A stretch of 64,000 nt of DNA, taken from contig NZ_CP035501.1 in the NCBI RefSeq assembly GCF_004135585.1, positions 3,915,501-3,979,500 of the forward strand, in the 5' to 3' direction. Both the position numbers and the translations under genes were made by a program. Shown here one piece after another: positions 27,274 to 36,911 of the stretch. This DNA is from Sphingosinicella sp. BN140058 (GTDB lineage Bacteria > Pseudomonadota > Alphaproteobacteria > Sphingomonadales > Sphingomonadaceae). The first letter of the stretch is position 1; every line of letters begins with the position of its first letter. The notes under the pieces were generated by a model. That model was not told the origin of the DNA, ran no database searches, and saw only the letters and a program-made list of their open reading frames with translations.

Positions 27274-27425
27274 CGTCCTATCTTCCTTTTAAGCTCGCGA
27301 CGTGCGTCTGGGCGAACTTGGTGTGCGCCGCTTGTCGGCGATCGAGTGACTTCATATGAAGGCTACATGCCGAATGCACCCGAGATCCCCCTCGATATCC
27401 GTGACGCCATGCACGACGGCTCCTG

Positions 27426-27644
27426 AACGAGACGCTGTTCCTAAGCCTCGGCCACGCCCGCGACGTGATTGCCAGGTGGATCGACGACTACAACACTGAG
27501 CGGCCGCACTCCTCGCTCGGCTACACCACACCGGAGGCATTCGCCGCCGGGTTCGAAAAGCAACGGCCTGCACGCGTGCAGGCCGTTGCTTCACATGCGC
27601 CGATGCGCGATCACAATCGCCGGTCTCTGGTTCCGGCTGGATGA
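27426..27644 (+). pseudogene. Remnant of an IS3-family transposase (OrfB end)
   Basis: The frame encodes LFLSLGHARDVIARWIDDYN, then TERPHSSLGYTTPEAFAAGF, the C-terminus of IS3-family OrfB, whose catalytic Glu would lie just upstream. Only the last 70 residues survive. The following VPAG and TGGATGAAAGTTTGGGG sequence resembles the end of such elements, so one terminal repeat may persist near 27655. It is a scar of an old insertion or deletion. Confidence 0.7.
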
Positions 27645-27958
27645 AAGTTTGGGGTCGCGTCACGCTCTCCAACGCAGCTGCAAACCCTTTGGTAACCTCC
27701 GCGTAGTCTGGCGCACACGGACCGCTGCCTCCTCCACCGACCCTTTCGACATGGGCGCCTTCCCGATCACCGCCTGCAGGGTGTTGCTGCACGGAGCGGT
27801 TGTGGGAGAGCGCAAGAACCCAAGATCTCTGCGGCCTATCGCCTCATCCTCAGCGGAAAACTCAACCGGTTAGGCGTTGACGACCTAGCTTCCCGCTGAT
27901 CCTATGGGCGCCAAGTCTGGAGAGGCGCCACATACGGCGTATGCCATGAGGGGGGATC
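27645..27958. other. Intergenic after IS3 remnant
   Basis: About 310 bp, no gene recognised. It probably includes the right end of the decayed IS3 element and the promoter of the gene at 27959. Confidence 0.35.
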
Positions 27959-29266
27959 ATGTCCGCAAATGAAGAACTCGCAGCTTCACTGGAGAAGCTC
28001 GGGATCGGTATCATGGCCAACATCGGCGACGATAGGCCGTTCAACACTCTTTGGGGTTGGAACCTTCCCCCGTTAACGCGGCAGGAGTTTGCATCCATTC
28101 CCAATCGGCTCGCCGTTCAGCTTCGTGGAATACCGGCCTCGGCATTGTCTCCGAACCTTGTGGCCTCGCTAAAAGCCGCCCAAGAACGGGTAGAATTTCT
28201 GCTGGGAAACAGCATCCCCAATCTCACATCCCAAAGCAACATCATTCACATTTATCCGCAGGTTGAGCAACTCGTGGACCTAATTCAAAGAGCTTTACCT
28301 GTTCCGCCGCCACCCAAGACGGCCATCGATTGGAAGGAGGTTGCTGCGAAGCAGCAATTGCCCCCGGAACTCCTGCGACGCCTCCGAAGCGTTGAGGCGA
28401 GCTTGAAGGCGATAGAACCTCGCTCAGCCAAGGTAACCGAGCAGGTTGAAGCTATCGAAGCTGCGCATTCGGCGGCAGAAAGCCTGCCGACCGATCTTGC
28501 CAGTTTGGAGGAAGCTCGCGCGACCATCGATGCTGCTACCAATTCCTCGACAGCTGCGGCCTCAGCGGCCGAGCAGGCCCTGGTTGACATCGATGCCGCG
28601 CGCATCCGGATCGAGGAGAAAGAGAAGGAGGCGATGCAACTGGTCGCAAATTGCGGTGAGGCTTACCGGGTAACTACCACGAAGGGCTTAGCCGCCTCAT
28701 TCGACAGCCGCGCGCAGTCTTTGAATTGGTCGTTAGTCGCTTGGGTGATAGGCCTTTTGGCTGCTCTGGCCGGGGGTTCATATGTTGCGTCACAACGCTT
28801 GGAGTTAATCCAAGAGTTGATGCGAAGTGACGGATCCGTTCAGCAGATATGGGTGCATGTCGCGCTGGCGCTCCTAAGCGTGGGCGCCCCTGTGTGGTTC
28901 GCTTGGATCGCTACGAAGCAGATCGGGCAACGTTTCCGGCTGGCGGAAGATTATGCCTTCAAGGCCTCGGTCGCGAAGGCTTACGAGGGCTACCGCCGAG
29001 AGGCCGCTCGGATCGACCCAGCGTTCGAGGCACGGCTCTTCGGGTCCGCCCTTACTCGCCTAGAGGAGGCGCCGCTTCGACTCGTCGAACAGGAGGCATA
29101 TGGCAGTCCCTGGCATGAGCTGACGTCCTCCCCTGCGTTCGAGAAGGCCTTGGCTCTGATACCGGAACTGAAGGAGAGGTACCTCACGCTTCTGTCGAAG
29201 TCAGAGGTAGGTGCAACGAGCGTGGGCGGAAAGCACATCAAGCCAGCAGTGGAACCTGCAGAATAG
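27959..29266 (+). CDS. Coiled-coil protein with two membrane helices
   Basis: 435 residues, unnamed family. Residues 1-120 are a soluble domain. About 125-230 form an Ala/Glu-rich coiled coil (EASLKAIEPRSAKVTEQVEA). Two membrane helices follow, near 258-278 (SLVAWVIGLLAALAGG) and 300-318 (VALALLSVGAPVWFAWIA). The C-terminal domain begins IGQRFRLAEDYAFKASVAKA, a conserved segment I have seen in proteins near restriction and defence loci, with no known activity. The layout of sensor, coiled coil, membrane hairpin and cytoplasmic domain fits membrane-acting abortive infection proteins, which remains inference. It is a single gene. Confidence 0.75.
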   Translation: MSANEELAASLEKLGIGIMANIGDDRPFNTLWGWNLPPLTRQEFASIPNRLAVQLRGIPASALSPNLVASLKAAQERVEFLLGNSIPNLTSQSNIIHIYPQVEQLVDLIQRALPVPPPPKTAIDWKEVAAKQQLPPELLRRLRSVEASLKAIEPRSAKVTEQVEAIEAAHSAAESLPTDLASLEEARATIDAATNSSTAAASAAEQALVDIDAARIRIEEKEKEAMQLVANCGEAYRVTTTKGLAASFDSRAQSLNWSLVAWVIGLLAALAGGSYVASQRLELIQELMRSDGSVQQIWVHVALALLSVGAPVWFAWIATKQIGQRFRLAEDYAFKASVAKAYEGYRREAARIDPAFEARLFGSALTRLEEAPLRLVEQEAYGSPWHELTSSPAFEKALALIPELKERYLTLLSKSEVGATSVGGKHIKPAVEPAE

Positions 29267-30088
29267 AGGCGCAGGTTTTATTGAAACAGACGCACCCGGA
29301 GTGAGCGGCAGAAAGGTCCCCTCTCGACCGCTCGCGCGCAGATCAGCAGCTCGCGACCAATCCCGGCCGTTCCTGCGCTGGTTGCCGAACGCCCGGTTCT
29401 GAAGAAAGCTGCCGGTCGTTCCACGGGAACCCGCATGTTGGCTCAAAACGAGCGGCCGGCACCTTCCGGAGTTCATAAGGGACGACGGTGGGGTCCAGCG
29501 ACCATCTCTGTGAGGATGCGGCCCGCTCAGAGTGGGTCACATCCATGCAGGTCAGCGTGCGCGGGCATGCTCGTGCGGAATGTCGGCAACCCGAATTCGC
29601 CGCCTCTCTCAATCAATGTAGCACGTGATCCGACAATGTTTGCAGCCCGGTGGTTGCCAGGCTTGAGGTCTGAAAGACCCTATCGGACTCGACATTCCTT
29701 GCGAAGCGCGGCCATATGGAAGCAACGACAATGGCGCTTGAAGCGGCGGCATGGCCGCATCATGTTAGGTGCACTTACGGACCTATTTACCTTACCAGCC
29801 GCACAACTTAGGTTGTTCGGGATATTGCCGGCTAATTATGCTGTTCCGCAAAGATTTACTTTCCAGACTTCAACTAAGCTAGAAATATGGATAGCGACGA
29901 CTCTCCTGAATATCTGCTGAGCGCGTGCGACAGGCTCGCCGCATCTAGCCTCCCTGGGCAAGCTTTGCTCATTGCGCGTTGGCGCGCCAGCGAATGTAAA
30001 ACATCATGGATCGTACTCCTTTTGGTCAATTGCGAGATAGCCTCGGATATGATCATTAGAACCATCGGGCGGAAGACGGGGGTGTCAG
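29267..30088. other. Long intergenic region
   Basis: 820 bp without a supported gene. Its first part holds the family B repeat copy; the second part (29.77-29.90 kb) is AT-richer than the surroundings, with TTTACCTTACC and TTATGCTG stretches, and could hold a promoter or a foreign fragment. Confidence 0.4.
29342..29430 (+). repeat. Intergenic repeat family B, copy 2
   Basis: Contains CAGCTCGCGACCAA, CGGCCGTTCCTG, AAAGCTGCCGGTCGTT, matching the order of words at 25028-25112. Both lie about 30-80 bp downstream of a plus-strand stop codon. Confidence 0.4.
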
Positions 30089-30826
30089 ATGCGAAGTTTC
30101 ATTGCCTTGGCGGTGATGGCCTGCTTGCTTTCGGGCTGCGGTATCGCCTCCGAATACTGGCGCAAGCCAACCAAATACAAGGGCTTGCCGGACATCTCGG
30201 ATGGCGCAGGTCCGGACCCGGAGGTCGTCGCGCTTTCGCTGGACGCGTCACGCAGGCTTGTTCTTAGTAAAAAGCTTGATCGATCGCCTGCAGGTCCGAG
30301 ATTCACGTGCCCAGAGCCTCCGCCCGACGTGGCCAACAACACGTTGGCACAGTCCTTGATTGCACTGCAAACAAAGGGTGGGCTGGACGCGTCGGCTGGC
30401 TCCGCTTATCAGGTCATAGCTCAAGCAATCCATGCTAGAACATCAACGGTGGAAGTGTGGCGAACTACATCATCGATGTATTGCGTTTTGTTGATGAACG
30501 GACGCCTTGTGGAGGCCAGGGAATACCTTTCAGCTTCGAAGGACGCTCTGAGCGCAACTAACGACACCACGGTGACAACGCCGGCAGCCGCAGCGTTCAT
30601 TGATGCTTTAATGGCGACCGCGGCTAAGGTAGCAGACGAGCAGGAAGCAAGCAGAAAGGTTGCAGAGGCGGCTGCGGCAGCCAAGGCAGATGAGAAACGG
30701 AAGACTGATCTTGCAGCTGCAAAGGTTGAGTGCGCCAAGGTCGGTGAGGCCGACAAGAGCACCAATGCGTCATGCAAGAAGGCTGCGGAACTGGAGGCTG
30801 CGACTAAGCCGGTCGGCGCGACCTAA
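30089..30826 (+). CDS. Putative lipoprotein
   Basis: 245 residues. The N-terminus MRSFIALAVMACLLSGCG is a lipoprotein signal with the lipobox LSGC, so the mature protein is expected to be attached to a membrane through Cys17. A central region contains two further cysteine sites and helices. The C-terminal 70 residues are an Ala/Lys/Glu-rich helix (KVAEAAAAAKADEKRKTDLA) likely to form a coiled coil. Family not recognised. It is AT-richer than its neighbours and stands alone, which suggests recent acquisition. Confidence 0.75.
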   Translation: MRSFIALAVMACLLSGCGIASEYWRKPTKYKGLPDISDGAGPDPEVVALSLDASRRLVLSKKLDRSPAGPRFTCPEPPPDVANNTLAQSLIALQTKGGLDASAGSAYQVIAQAIHARTSTVEVWRTTSSMYCVLLMNGRLVEAREYLSASKDALSATNDTTVTTPAAAAFIDALMATAAKVADEQEASRKVAEAAAAAKADEKRKTDLAAAKVECAKVGEADKSTNASCKKAAELEAATKPVGAT

Positions 30827-31221
30827 TCGGATGCCTGGCGCCTCCCAAAAAAGCAGCATGAACGATGCGGTGTCCCTTATAGCTTGGCGTGCGTCAGGGA
30901 TGAGGGACGAGCGCTACTAATGCTGGTCCACCAACCCGGTGATCTGAAAATGCTCACCGCCCCCATGTTTGTGGCGCTAGTACAACAACGGTCGGGGCAC
31001 GACGTCGACCGGCGGCTCTCCATTGTCAGGACAGCGGCTCCCGCCACTAGCAGTCGTTCGCCGAGGGCTTCCCGAACGGCGGCCAGGTACTAGATCGAGT
31101 CGGTCGCGCAGTCGGCAACTCCCGACATCGGCCATAGATGCACAGCCTGGCGAACGACCGGGGCTACCGGGAGCTGCCGTTCACGCCTCCGTACCGGGTA
31201 ATGCGGGGCAGGCGCAGCCTG
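30827..31221. other. Intergenic, no gene recognised
   Basis: About 395 bp between convergent genes. A GGGAGCTGCCGTTCACGCC word near 31170 recalls family B repeats, but the remainder is not alignable. Confidence 0.35.
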
Positions 31222-32022
31222 CTAGTGTGGCGCGTCGACCCTACGCCCCAAGCCGATTGGTCCCGAGTGAATCACCACCGGGAAAAAACGCTCCTCGGAC
31301 TGCCATGTAGCGCCCACCTCACCATAGTCGTGCGTCTCGAGCTCCACCTTGACCGACACGTAGATGGCTCTTGCGTCGACGAGCGTGGTCAGCGGGAAGA
31401 TCTGCCGGATCCCGGGCTCGATGCTGTAGGTGAAATGGCCGTGAGTTGACCACTTCTGGCGCTCGCCCCTGATCGCAAGTCGTCTTAGACCGTCCCGTGC
31501 TTCGTAGAGCTCTGGCTCCTCGCCCTCAAGGAAGGCAGCCACGCGATAAGTCATCTTCTTGATACCGCGTATAGTCCGCCCCTTGTTCTCCCCGATCAGC
31601 CTGATGTCGGCGATGATTTTGTCCTTTTCCGGCCCATAAAAGCGGCACTCGAGATCGAACTGCGTACGCGGGACAAAACTTCGCTCGCGCTCCTCTTCAG
31701 CAATCTTGTCGAGCTGCTCGCGATGTCGCCGCTTCTCCTCTGCAGTCTCCTCGCGCGCCTCCCGCAACAGCTCATTCTGCACCGCAAGGGCCGCCTTGTG
31801 GCGTTCGACTAAGCGAGTGAACAGGAATGTGGCCGCCCCGACGAGCAGCGCGAGGACACCCTTGTCGAGGACAAGCTTGAAGAGCTCGAATCCGGAATTG
31901 GAGATCGGCTTCTCGCTTGGTGCGTCGAGCGTCACGAGGGCGGGAAGACGCCACAGTGCCACGATGGCGATGATCATTAGACTGGTGCCGATTGCGAATG
32001 CAGCGAGGCGGCGCCGGTCCAT
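31222..32022 (-). CDS. Membrane protein with coiled coil and beta domain
   Basis: 266 residues, not recognised. Two membrane helices lie at about 8-28 (AFAIGTSLMIIAIVALWRLP) and 50-70 (LDKGVLALLVGAATFLFTRL). A charged coiled coil follows (RHKAALAVQNELLREAREET, about 72-115), then a 150-residue domain of predicted strands, presumably cytoplasmic. The ATG at 32022 follows GGGGAG; a GTG codon directly before it is less likely. The gene lies 180 bp downstream of the helicase gene on the same strand and may belong to that defence cluster. Confidence 0.7.
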   Translation of the reverse strand: MDRRRLAAFAIGTSLMIIAIVALWRLPALVTLDAPSEKPISNSGFELFKLVLDKGVLALLVGAATFLFTRLVERHKAALAVQNELLREAREETAEEKRRHREQLDKIAEEERERSFVPRTQFDLECRFYGPEKDKIIADIRLIGENKGRTIRGIKKMTYRVAAFLEGEEPELYEARDGLRRLAIRGERQKWSTHGHFTYSIEPGIRQIFPLTTLVDARAIYVSVKVELETHDYGEVGATWQSEERFFPVVIHSGPIGLGRRVDAPH

Positions 32023-32203
32023 CACTTCACTCCCCTTTGATCTTGATCAGCGCCGCTTGGGGCACAGAAACGCCAGCATTGCTACGTCGGTCAGGGCTGG
32101 ATGATACGGTGGCATCGGCACTTGGTCGCAAGCGTCGGGACGAACGACGCAGCGCGCCGCCGCGAGCTGAGGCTCGCCTCCAAGGGAAGGATGACAGCAC
32201 ACA

Positions 32204-34063
32204 TCAGCGGGAGTTGTCAACGCTGGGATTCATCACCTCGACCTCGCGCGGTTCGAGCCAGCCACTGGCGATAACATTGCGCCGAACAGCTTCCGGATCG
32301 GCGCTGTAGGCCACGAGCGCCAAGCTTTCCTCAGCGCGGCTACACGTGACGTAGAAGAGGCGCTGGGTGACCTCGTTAGCCGCGCCATTAACGCCGAGCA
32401 GCTTCTCGTAGCTAAACGTAAAGCCGCCGGCCTCCAGGTCGTCCATGATCACCATCACCCGCGGGAACTCCAGACCCTTCACGCCTTGGTGGGTGTCGAA
32501 CGCGGCCCTCCCTGAGACGTAGTCATCGTACCCGGGTACTTGCGAAAACCGGGCCTGGAGGAACTGGTCGATTGCGGCGGTCCGCTCATCGTCAGCCTCC
32601 TCGTCGTGGGCGTCCGCGGGTTGGCTCGCGGTCTTCCGGAGGGCGCTGGGCTGCAGGCTTTCGGGAATAGACAGGAGCCGGCTCCCGGCGATGGTGCGAA
32701 GCACGTCACCCAGCGGTGGGTCCGCACTGTTCTCGAACAGGTCCATCAGCTCGCCCAGAGCTCTACCCACCGCCGCCAGCGTCGTACGCATGTCAGCGAC
32801 CTCCCCATCTTCGATGGACGCGAGCAGGGGCGAGCTGTCCCTTAACAAGCGCGCAACGGCGAAGCGATCGTCCGCCCGCTGCGCTTGGACTAGCCGCGCG
32901 ACGTCATGGGTGAAGAAACGCAGGATAGGCAGCGTTCCCTCCCGCAAGCCTGTCTTGAAACTGTCCACGGCGTACAACGGCGCGTAGAGCTCATAGAAGC
33001 CTAGCCGTCGAGCAGCCATCTTGTGCTCGAGGATCAGACGCTTGGATCCCGACGCCTCGTGCCATGCCGCGTCATTGGTCAGCTCGGCCATGCGCGCCGC
33101 GATCACCGCTTCGGCTCCGGCCTTGTCGGCGGTATTCGCCGGCAGCACGTACAGCCGCACCAAACCCTCGATCGCCGTCGTGCGGGGTGTCTGGACCTGT
33201 GCATCGACCGGACCGCGGATCTTGTTGAGCAGGGCAACGACCCGCTTGGGACAGCGATGATTTAGCTGCTTTTTCGGCTTGGCCCAGTCTGGAGGAAGGT
33301 CCTCACCAAGCCCCTTGCGTCCATCGCTGTAAATCCGCTGCATCATGTCGCCGAAAAGGCCCAGGACGAAGACGTCCCTGTGCGCGGCCTGGACGGCAAA
33401 GAGCGCGTCGAGTAGCAGACCATTGGTGTCCTGGCTCTCGTCGATCAGTAGGATTGGATGTTCGCCGACTAGAATGTGACGCATGGCCGGCTTCGCGAGG
33501 AATTCGGTTGCGATCTTCAGCACCTCACCGTGGCTGAGCGCGGCTTGTCCGCGATTCTCGCCTGTCGGGCTGTAGTTGAAGCGACGCACCTCGTCCAAGC
33601 GCTCTAGCCGCCGTGTCTTGCTAGCGAGCTTCACCTTTCTCGTTTCCGAGGCCTTGCCGGCCCGGCCCTTGGCCTCAGCCATCCTAAGGTGCGCGATCTC
33701 CAGCGCGAGGTTGCCGCGAAGCCATTCGCGAATGTCGCGGTCCAGTCCACCGATGAGCTGCCAGGCGAAGCTGTGGATGGTGCTGACCTGAATGATCGGA
33801 TCGAATTCCAAACGCCGCTCGATCTCGTCGCGGGCCTTGTTGGTGTAGGTGATCACCGCCGCCCGCCGTCCGGAGAAGCGAAGCTCCCGACCAAAACGAG
33901 TCTGGACGGACTTAAGGGCTCGAACCAGGGAGCCGGTCTTGCCCGACCCCGCGCCGGCGAACAGAAAAAAGCTCTGCGGCGCATTCAGGTCCAGGCACTG
34001 GGCGATCACCTCGTCGGCGCCTCTATCCAGATCGACGTTGTCAGGCGCAATCACCACGTCCAT
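32204..34063 (-). CDS. UvrD/Rep-type helicase, GajB-like
   Basis: About 619 residues. Superfamily 1 helicase motifs are present: Walker A FAGAGSGKTGSL (about 36-47), motif Ia ITYTNKARDEIERR, motif II LLIDESQDTNG (about 207-217), QLNHRCPKRVV (motif IV region), DTHQGVKGLEFPRVMVIMDD (motif V) and LFYVTCSRAEESL (motif VI). Its start overlaps the stop of the OLD-nuclease gene (TGATG), so both are made together. A class 2 OLD nuclease beside a UvrD-like helicase is the arrangement of the Gabija anti-phage system, where the helicase partner acts with the nuclease complex. It is longer than typical GajB. Confidence 0.87.
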   Translation of the reverse strand: MDVVIAPDNVDLDRGADEVIAQCLDLNAPQSFFLFAGAGSGKTGSLVRALKSVQTRFGRELRFSGRRAAVITYTNKARDEIERRLEFDPIIQVSTIHSFAWQLIGGLDRDIREWLRGNLALEIAHLRMAEAKGRAGKASETRKVKLASKTRRLERLDEVRRFNYSPTGENRGQAALSHGEVLKIATEFLAKPAMRHILVGEHPILLIDESQDTNGLLLDALFAVQAAHRDVFVLGLFGDMMQRIYSDGRKGLGEDLPPDWAKPKKQLNHRCPKRVVALLNKIRGPVDAQVQTPRTTAIEGLVRLYVLPANTADKAGAEAVIAARMAELTNDAAWHEASGSKRLILEHKMAARRLGFYELYAPLYAVDSFKTGLREGTLPILRFFTHDVARLVQAQRADDRFAVARLLRDSSPLLASIEDGEVADMRTTLAAVGRALGELMDLFENSADPPLGDVLRTIAGSRLLSIPESLQPSALRKTASQPADAHDEEADDERTAAIDQFLQARFSQVPGYDDYVSGRAAFDTHQGVKGLEFPRVMVIMDDLEAGGFTFSYEKLLGVNGAANEVTQRLFYVTCSRAEESLALVAYSADPEAVRRNVIASGWLEPREVEVMNPSVDNSR

Positions 34064-36492
34064 CACGCCGCAGCCCCCATCGGCACTTCCAGCTCACGAC
34101 GCTCCAGTTCACCCGACAGCCACAGAAGCCCGTCGTGGATATAGGCTGGGACAACCAAGTCGTCGATCACGTCTGCGGTCGTCTCGGTACCGTCGACGTG
34201 CTTCTTGTAGGTCGCGTACAGCAGGTTCAGCGCGAACTCGGCCTTACCCTTGTCCAAGAACCCCTGGACGTCAGCGGCGAGCGAGGGCAGGTCCGCCGCC
34301 GCAGCGATAGCGTTCCGGAATTTGGCGATCAGGCCTGTGCCCGCCAGGCCCTGGAAGATTACAAGATTCTCATAGACCAAGGCGTCCTCGAACGTATTGG
34401 CCAGCGCCTCGGCCAGCGCCGCGCCCTTCAGGCTCACTCGGCGCGGCTGCTGATAGGCGACCCGGACGGCGTAGCCGCTGTCATCAGTATGGACCTTGTC
34501 GTCGAACTTCGCGTCGAGCAGGGCGTCGAGGTTCTCTTCCTTTGGGACCCAGGTCTTCAAAGTGTCGTTCCGCGACAACAGGCCCGCGCCCCGCCGCGGC
34601 GGCACGGCGACCCGACTCTTGGGGTGCTTTGCGTCGAGATCGGTGACGATCAAGGTGGGAAGCGCCAGGGCGTGAAGGAGAGGCCGAAGCCGATGGGCAT
34701 GGCTGCCGCCAACCTCCAACCAGCTGATGTAGCAGCGTCGAAGATGATCGTAGGCCGCGCGCGTCTGAACAAAGTGCGGCGCGAGGATTCGCTCAGCCGG
34801 CCCTTCAACGAGGATAGCGCCGTCGGCGAAGAAAAGGTCGCAGTGGGTGGCCTTCAGGTAGCGGACGACAAACCGTGCGGTGTCGTCGCCCCCGCCAAAC
34901 ACCGTCGACAGGTTGATCACGCTGGCCAGCGGCACCGCGCCGCTTGCCGCGTCGGCTGGCCGACGGCGGAAGTAGCGCAGGCACTCGAACTCACAGGCAT
35001 GAGCGATGTGGCTGGAGTGCGTGCTGACCACGAGCTGGGTACGATGCGTTTTGGTCTCGCCAAGGCGGTCGTGTCGGCGCAGAACATTGTACGCCTCTTT
35101 GATGAAGACCTGCTGAACTTGGGCGTGAAGGTGGGCCTCCGGCTCCTCGACCAGAACCAAGTGCAGGGGCGGGATGAAGTAGTTCTCGTCGCGTACCGCG
35201 GTGCCCGCCTTACCGACCCGCATCCAACGATCGCGGAAACTCATCAGGCCGAAGACCATTGAGACCAGATTTTGGTAGCCTAGGCCGTTGGATTCCTCTG
35301 GCAGACAGTGCGCTGACGAGGCATCGGCGCCCGTTGTGGGGACCTCGTACTGGACCGCGGACGCGTGATTGAGGCCGTCGATTGGTCGAATGACGCTGCT
35401 CAGCTTCAGCCGAGGGTCGGTAACGCCCGGATAGTTGAGCCCCTGCAGCTCGGACAGCGCGGCCTTGAAGCAGGTTTCAAGACGTTTCTCAAACGCCAGC
35501 CGCGCCTCCTCCAGAGATCGCAGTGCCTCGAAGTCTTTCGGCTCGGGCTTGTCGAAGGGATCAAGGTGATTCGCATAATAGGTGCGAAGCTGGCTGGACA
35601 GGCGCCGTCCTCCTGGCTGAGTTCGGTCCTCATCGTCCGTCCGCCCCGCTGAGAAACCCAGACCGCGCTGCGCGCCGATCTCGTCTACCCGGATCAGCTT
35701 GCGTAAAGGGTCGCTTTCGAGCGCCGGGTTGAAGGGATTCAGCGGTTGGGGATCAGCCTCGCCGTTGGTCGGATCGGTGAGCTGGTCCGGGTCAAGCAGG
35801 TACGCCTTAATGCCGAAGGCACCTCGCATCCGTCGCTGCAGGTATTGGGTAATCCTCTGAGGCCAGAGTGGCACCTCCAGGTTACCCTTCTGGTCGCCTC
35901 CACATGGTGCGGACGTGACCACCACGGCTATTTCATCTCCCGCCAGCGGGGCTTCCACCCCGCTCTCAGAGAGGGTGGGCGCAGCCGCGGCACCACCCGT
36001 GGCCGAAGAAGGGCTATCAGCGACTTGCGCCTTGCACAGCGTGTCCATGACCTCCGCGCGGCAGGCCAAATAGTCGCGGCGGAGCGCCTCAGCCTCCTTG
36101 GGCTCATACCGCAGACGAACGCCTAACAGGCCGCCGGTCCATTCAATTGTTGGGAGGAATTTCTTGACGTAGCGCAGCTCGGTGGCCTCGACATGGAGCC
36201 AGATGTCGAGGCTGGGCATCAGGTCGTCCCAAGCAATTGCTGGGAGCGGCTGGTCGTCTAAATATGCCTTCTCCCAAGCCTCGGCATGCTCGTCGAGCTT
36301 CTGCCAATGCGGGAGGGTGAAGTCGTTCAGCGAGAAGTCGTCGGCGTCAACCAGGAACTTGCGCAGGGCGACCATGGCTGAGGTCTTGCCGCTGTTGTTA
36401 GCACCGACAAAAACGGTCTTCTCGTCCGACAGGTCGATGCGGACGGCACGCAGCTTCCGAAAGTTGCTGATCTCGATGTGTTTGATGTGCAT
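34063..36492 (-). CDS. OLD-family ATPase/TOPRIM nuclease, GajA-like
   Basis: 809 residues. The ABC-type ATPase opens with MHIKHIEISNFRKLRAVRI and Walker A VFVGANNSGKTSAM (about 31-44). The signature and Walker B part appear as HLVLVEEPEAHLHAQVQQVF, with the H-loop in VVSTHSSHIAHA. The TOPRIM nuclease domain has ILVEGPAERIL (Glu near 562) and LIVTDLDAKHP (DxD near 614). These are the catalytic features of class 2 OLD nucleases. The protein is clearly larger than typical GajA (around 500-600 residues), with an insertion near 170-330. It forms a coupled operon with the helicase; together they look like a Gabija-related defence module. Confidence 0.87.
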   Translation of the reverse strand: MHIKHIEISNFRKLRAVRIDLSDEKTVFVGANNSGKTSAMVALRKFLVDADDFSLNDFTLPHWQKLDEHAEAWEKAYLDDQPLPAIAWDDLMPSLDIWLHVEATELRYVKKFLPTIEWTGGLLGVRLRYEPKEAEALRRDYLACRAEVMDTLCKAQVADSPSSATGGAAAAPTLSESGVEAPLAGDEIAVVVTSAPCGGDQKGNLEVPLWPQRITQYLQRRMRGAFGIKAYLLDPDQLTDPTNGEADPQPLNPFNPALESDPLRKLIRVDEIGAQRGLGFSAGRTDDEDRTQPGGRRLSSQLRTYYANHLDPFDKPEPKDFEALRSLEEARLAFEKRLETCFKAALSELQGLNYPGVTDPRLKLSSVIRPIDGLNHASAVQYEVPTTGADASSAHCLPEESNGLGYQNLVSMVFGLMSFRDRWMRVGKAGTAVRDENYFIPPLHLVLVEEPEAHLHAQVQQVFIKEAYNVLRRHDRLGETKTHRTQLVVSTHSSHIAHACEFECLRYFRRRPADAASGAVPLASVINLSTVFGGGDDTARFVVRYLKATHCDLFFADGAILVEGPAERILAPHFVQTRAAYDHLRRCYISWLEVGGSHAHRLRPLLHALALPTLIVTDLDAKHPKSRVAVPPRRGAGLLSRNDTLKTWVPKEENLDALLDAKFDDKVHTDDSGYAVRVAYQQPRRVSLKGAALAEALANTFEDALVYENLVIFQGLAGTGLIAKFRNAIAAAADLPSLAADVQGFLDKGKAEFALNLLYATYKKHVDGTETTADVIDDLVVPAYIHDGLLWLSGELERRELEVPMGAAA

Positions 36493-36757
36493 TGGTTCCC
36501 CCCGGGCTCAGCTTAGGAGCGCGCGGGCGAAGCGACAACCAATGATGTGCCATCGAGCTCGACACATTCGCGGGAGTAGGGCCGCGGCTCGAGAGCTTCC
36601 GATGATGCGCGAAAGCAAGAAAAAGGTGCATGATCGCCGCTGCTGCTCCGCGTTCCTCGCCCGACGAGCATCGCCCGTCGGCGATGCTCGCGTACGGGGA
36701 AGCTACGCACTTCGCATCCTCCAACAATTTGCGCGCCATTTCAATCTGAAGCTATAG

Positions 36758-36887
36758 CGTCGGTTCCACGGGAACTCAGCGCACCAGTCTCATTTGTCGG
36801 CTGTCCGATTGCGCGCGACAGGCCGACGTTCGCGCCGGCTGTGGAGCGCCGGGCTGCTACAGCGCGGATCGCCCCTTTGCGAACAAT
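36758..36887 (+). repeat. Repeat A, copy 1 (degenerate)
   Basis: Recognised by CGGTTCCACGGGAACTCAG, GACAGGCCGACGTTCGCG and CTACAGCGCGGATCGCCCC. Left end decayed. It marks the left border of the array, in the upstream region of the OLD-nuclease gene. Confidence 0.6.
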
Positions 36888-36911
36888 CAGCGTCTACCTT
36901 AGACACTCCGC

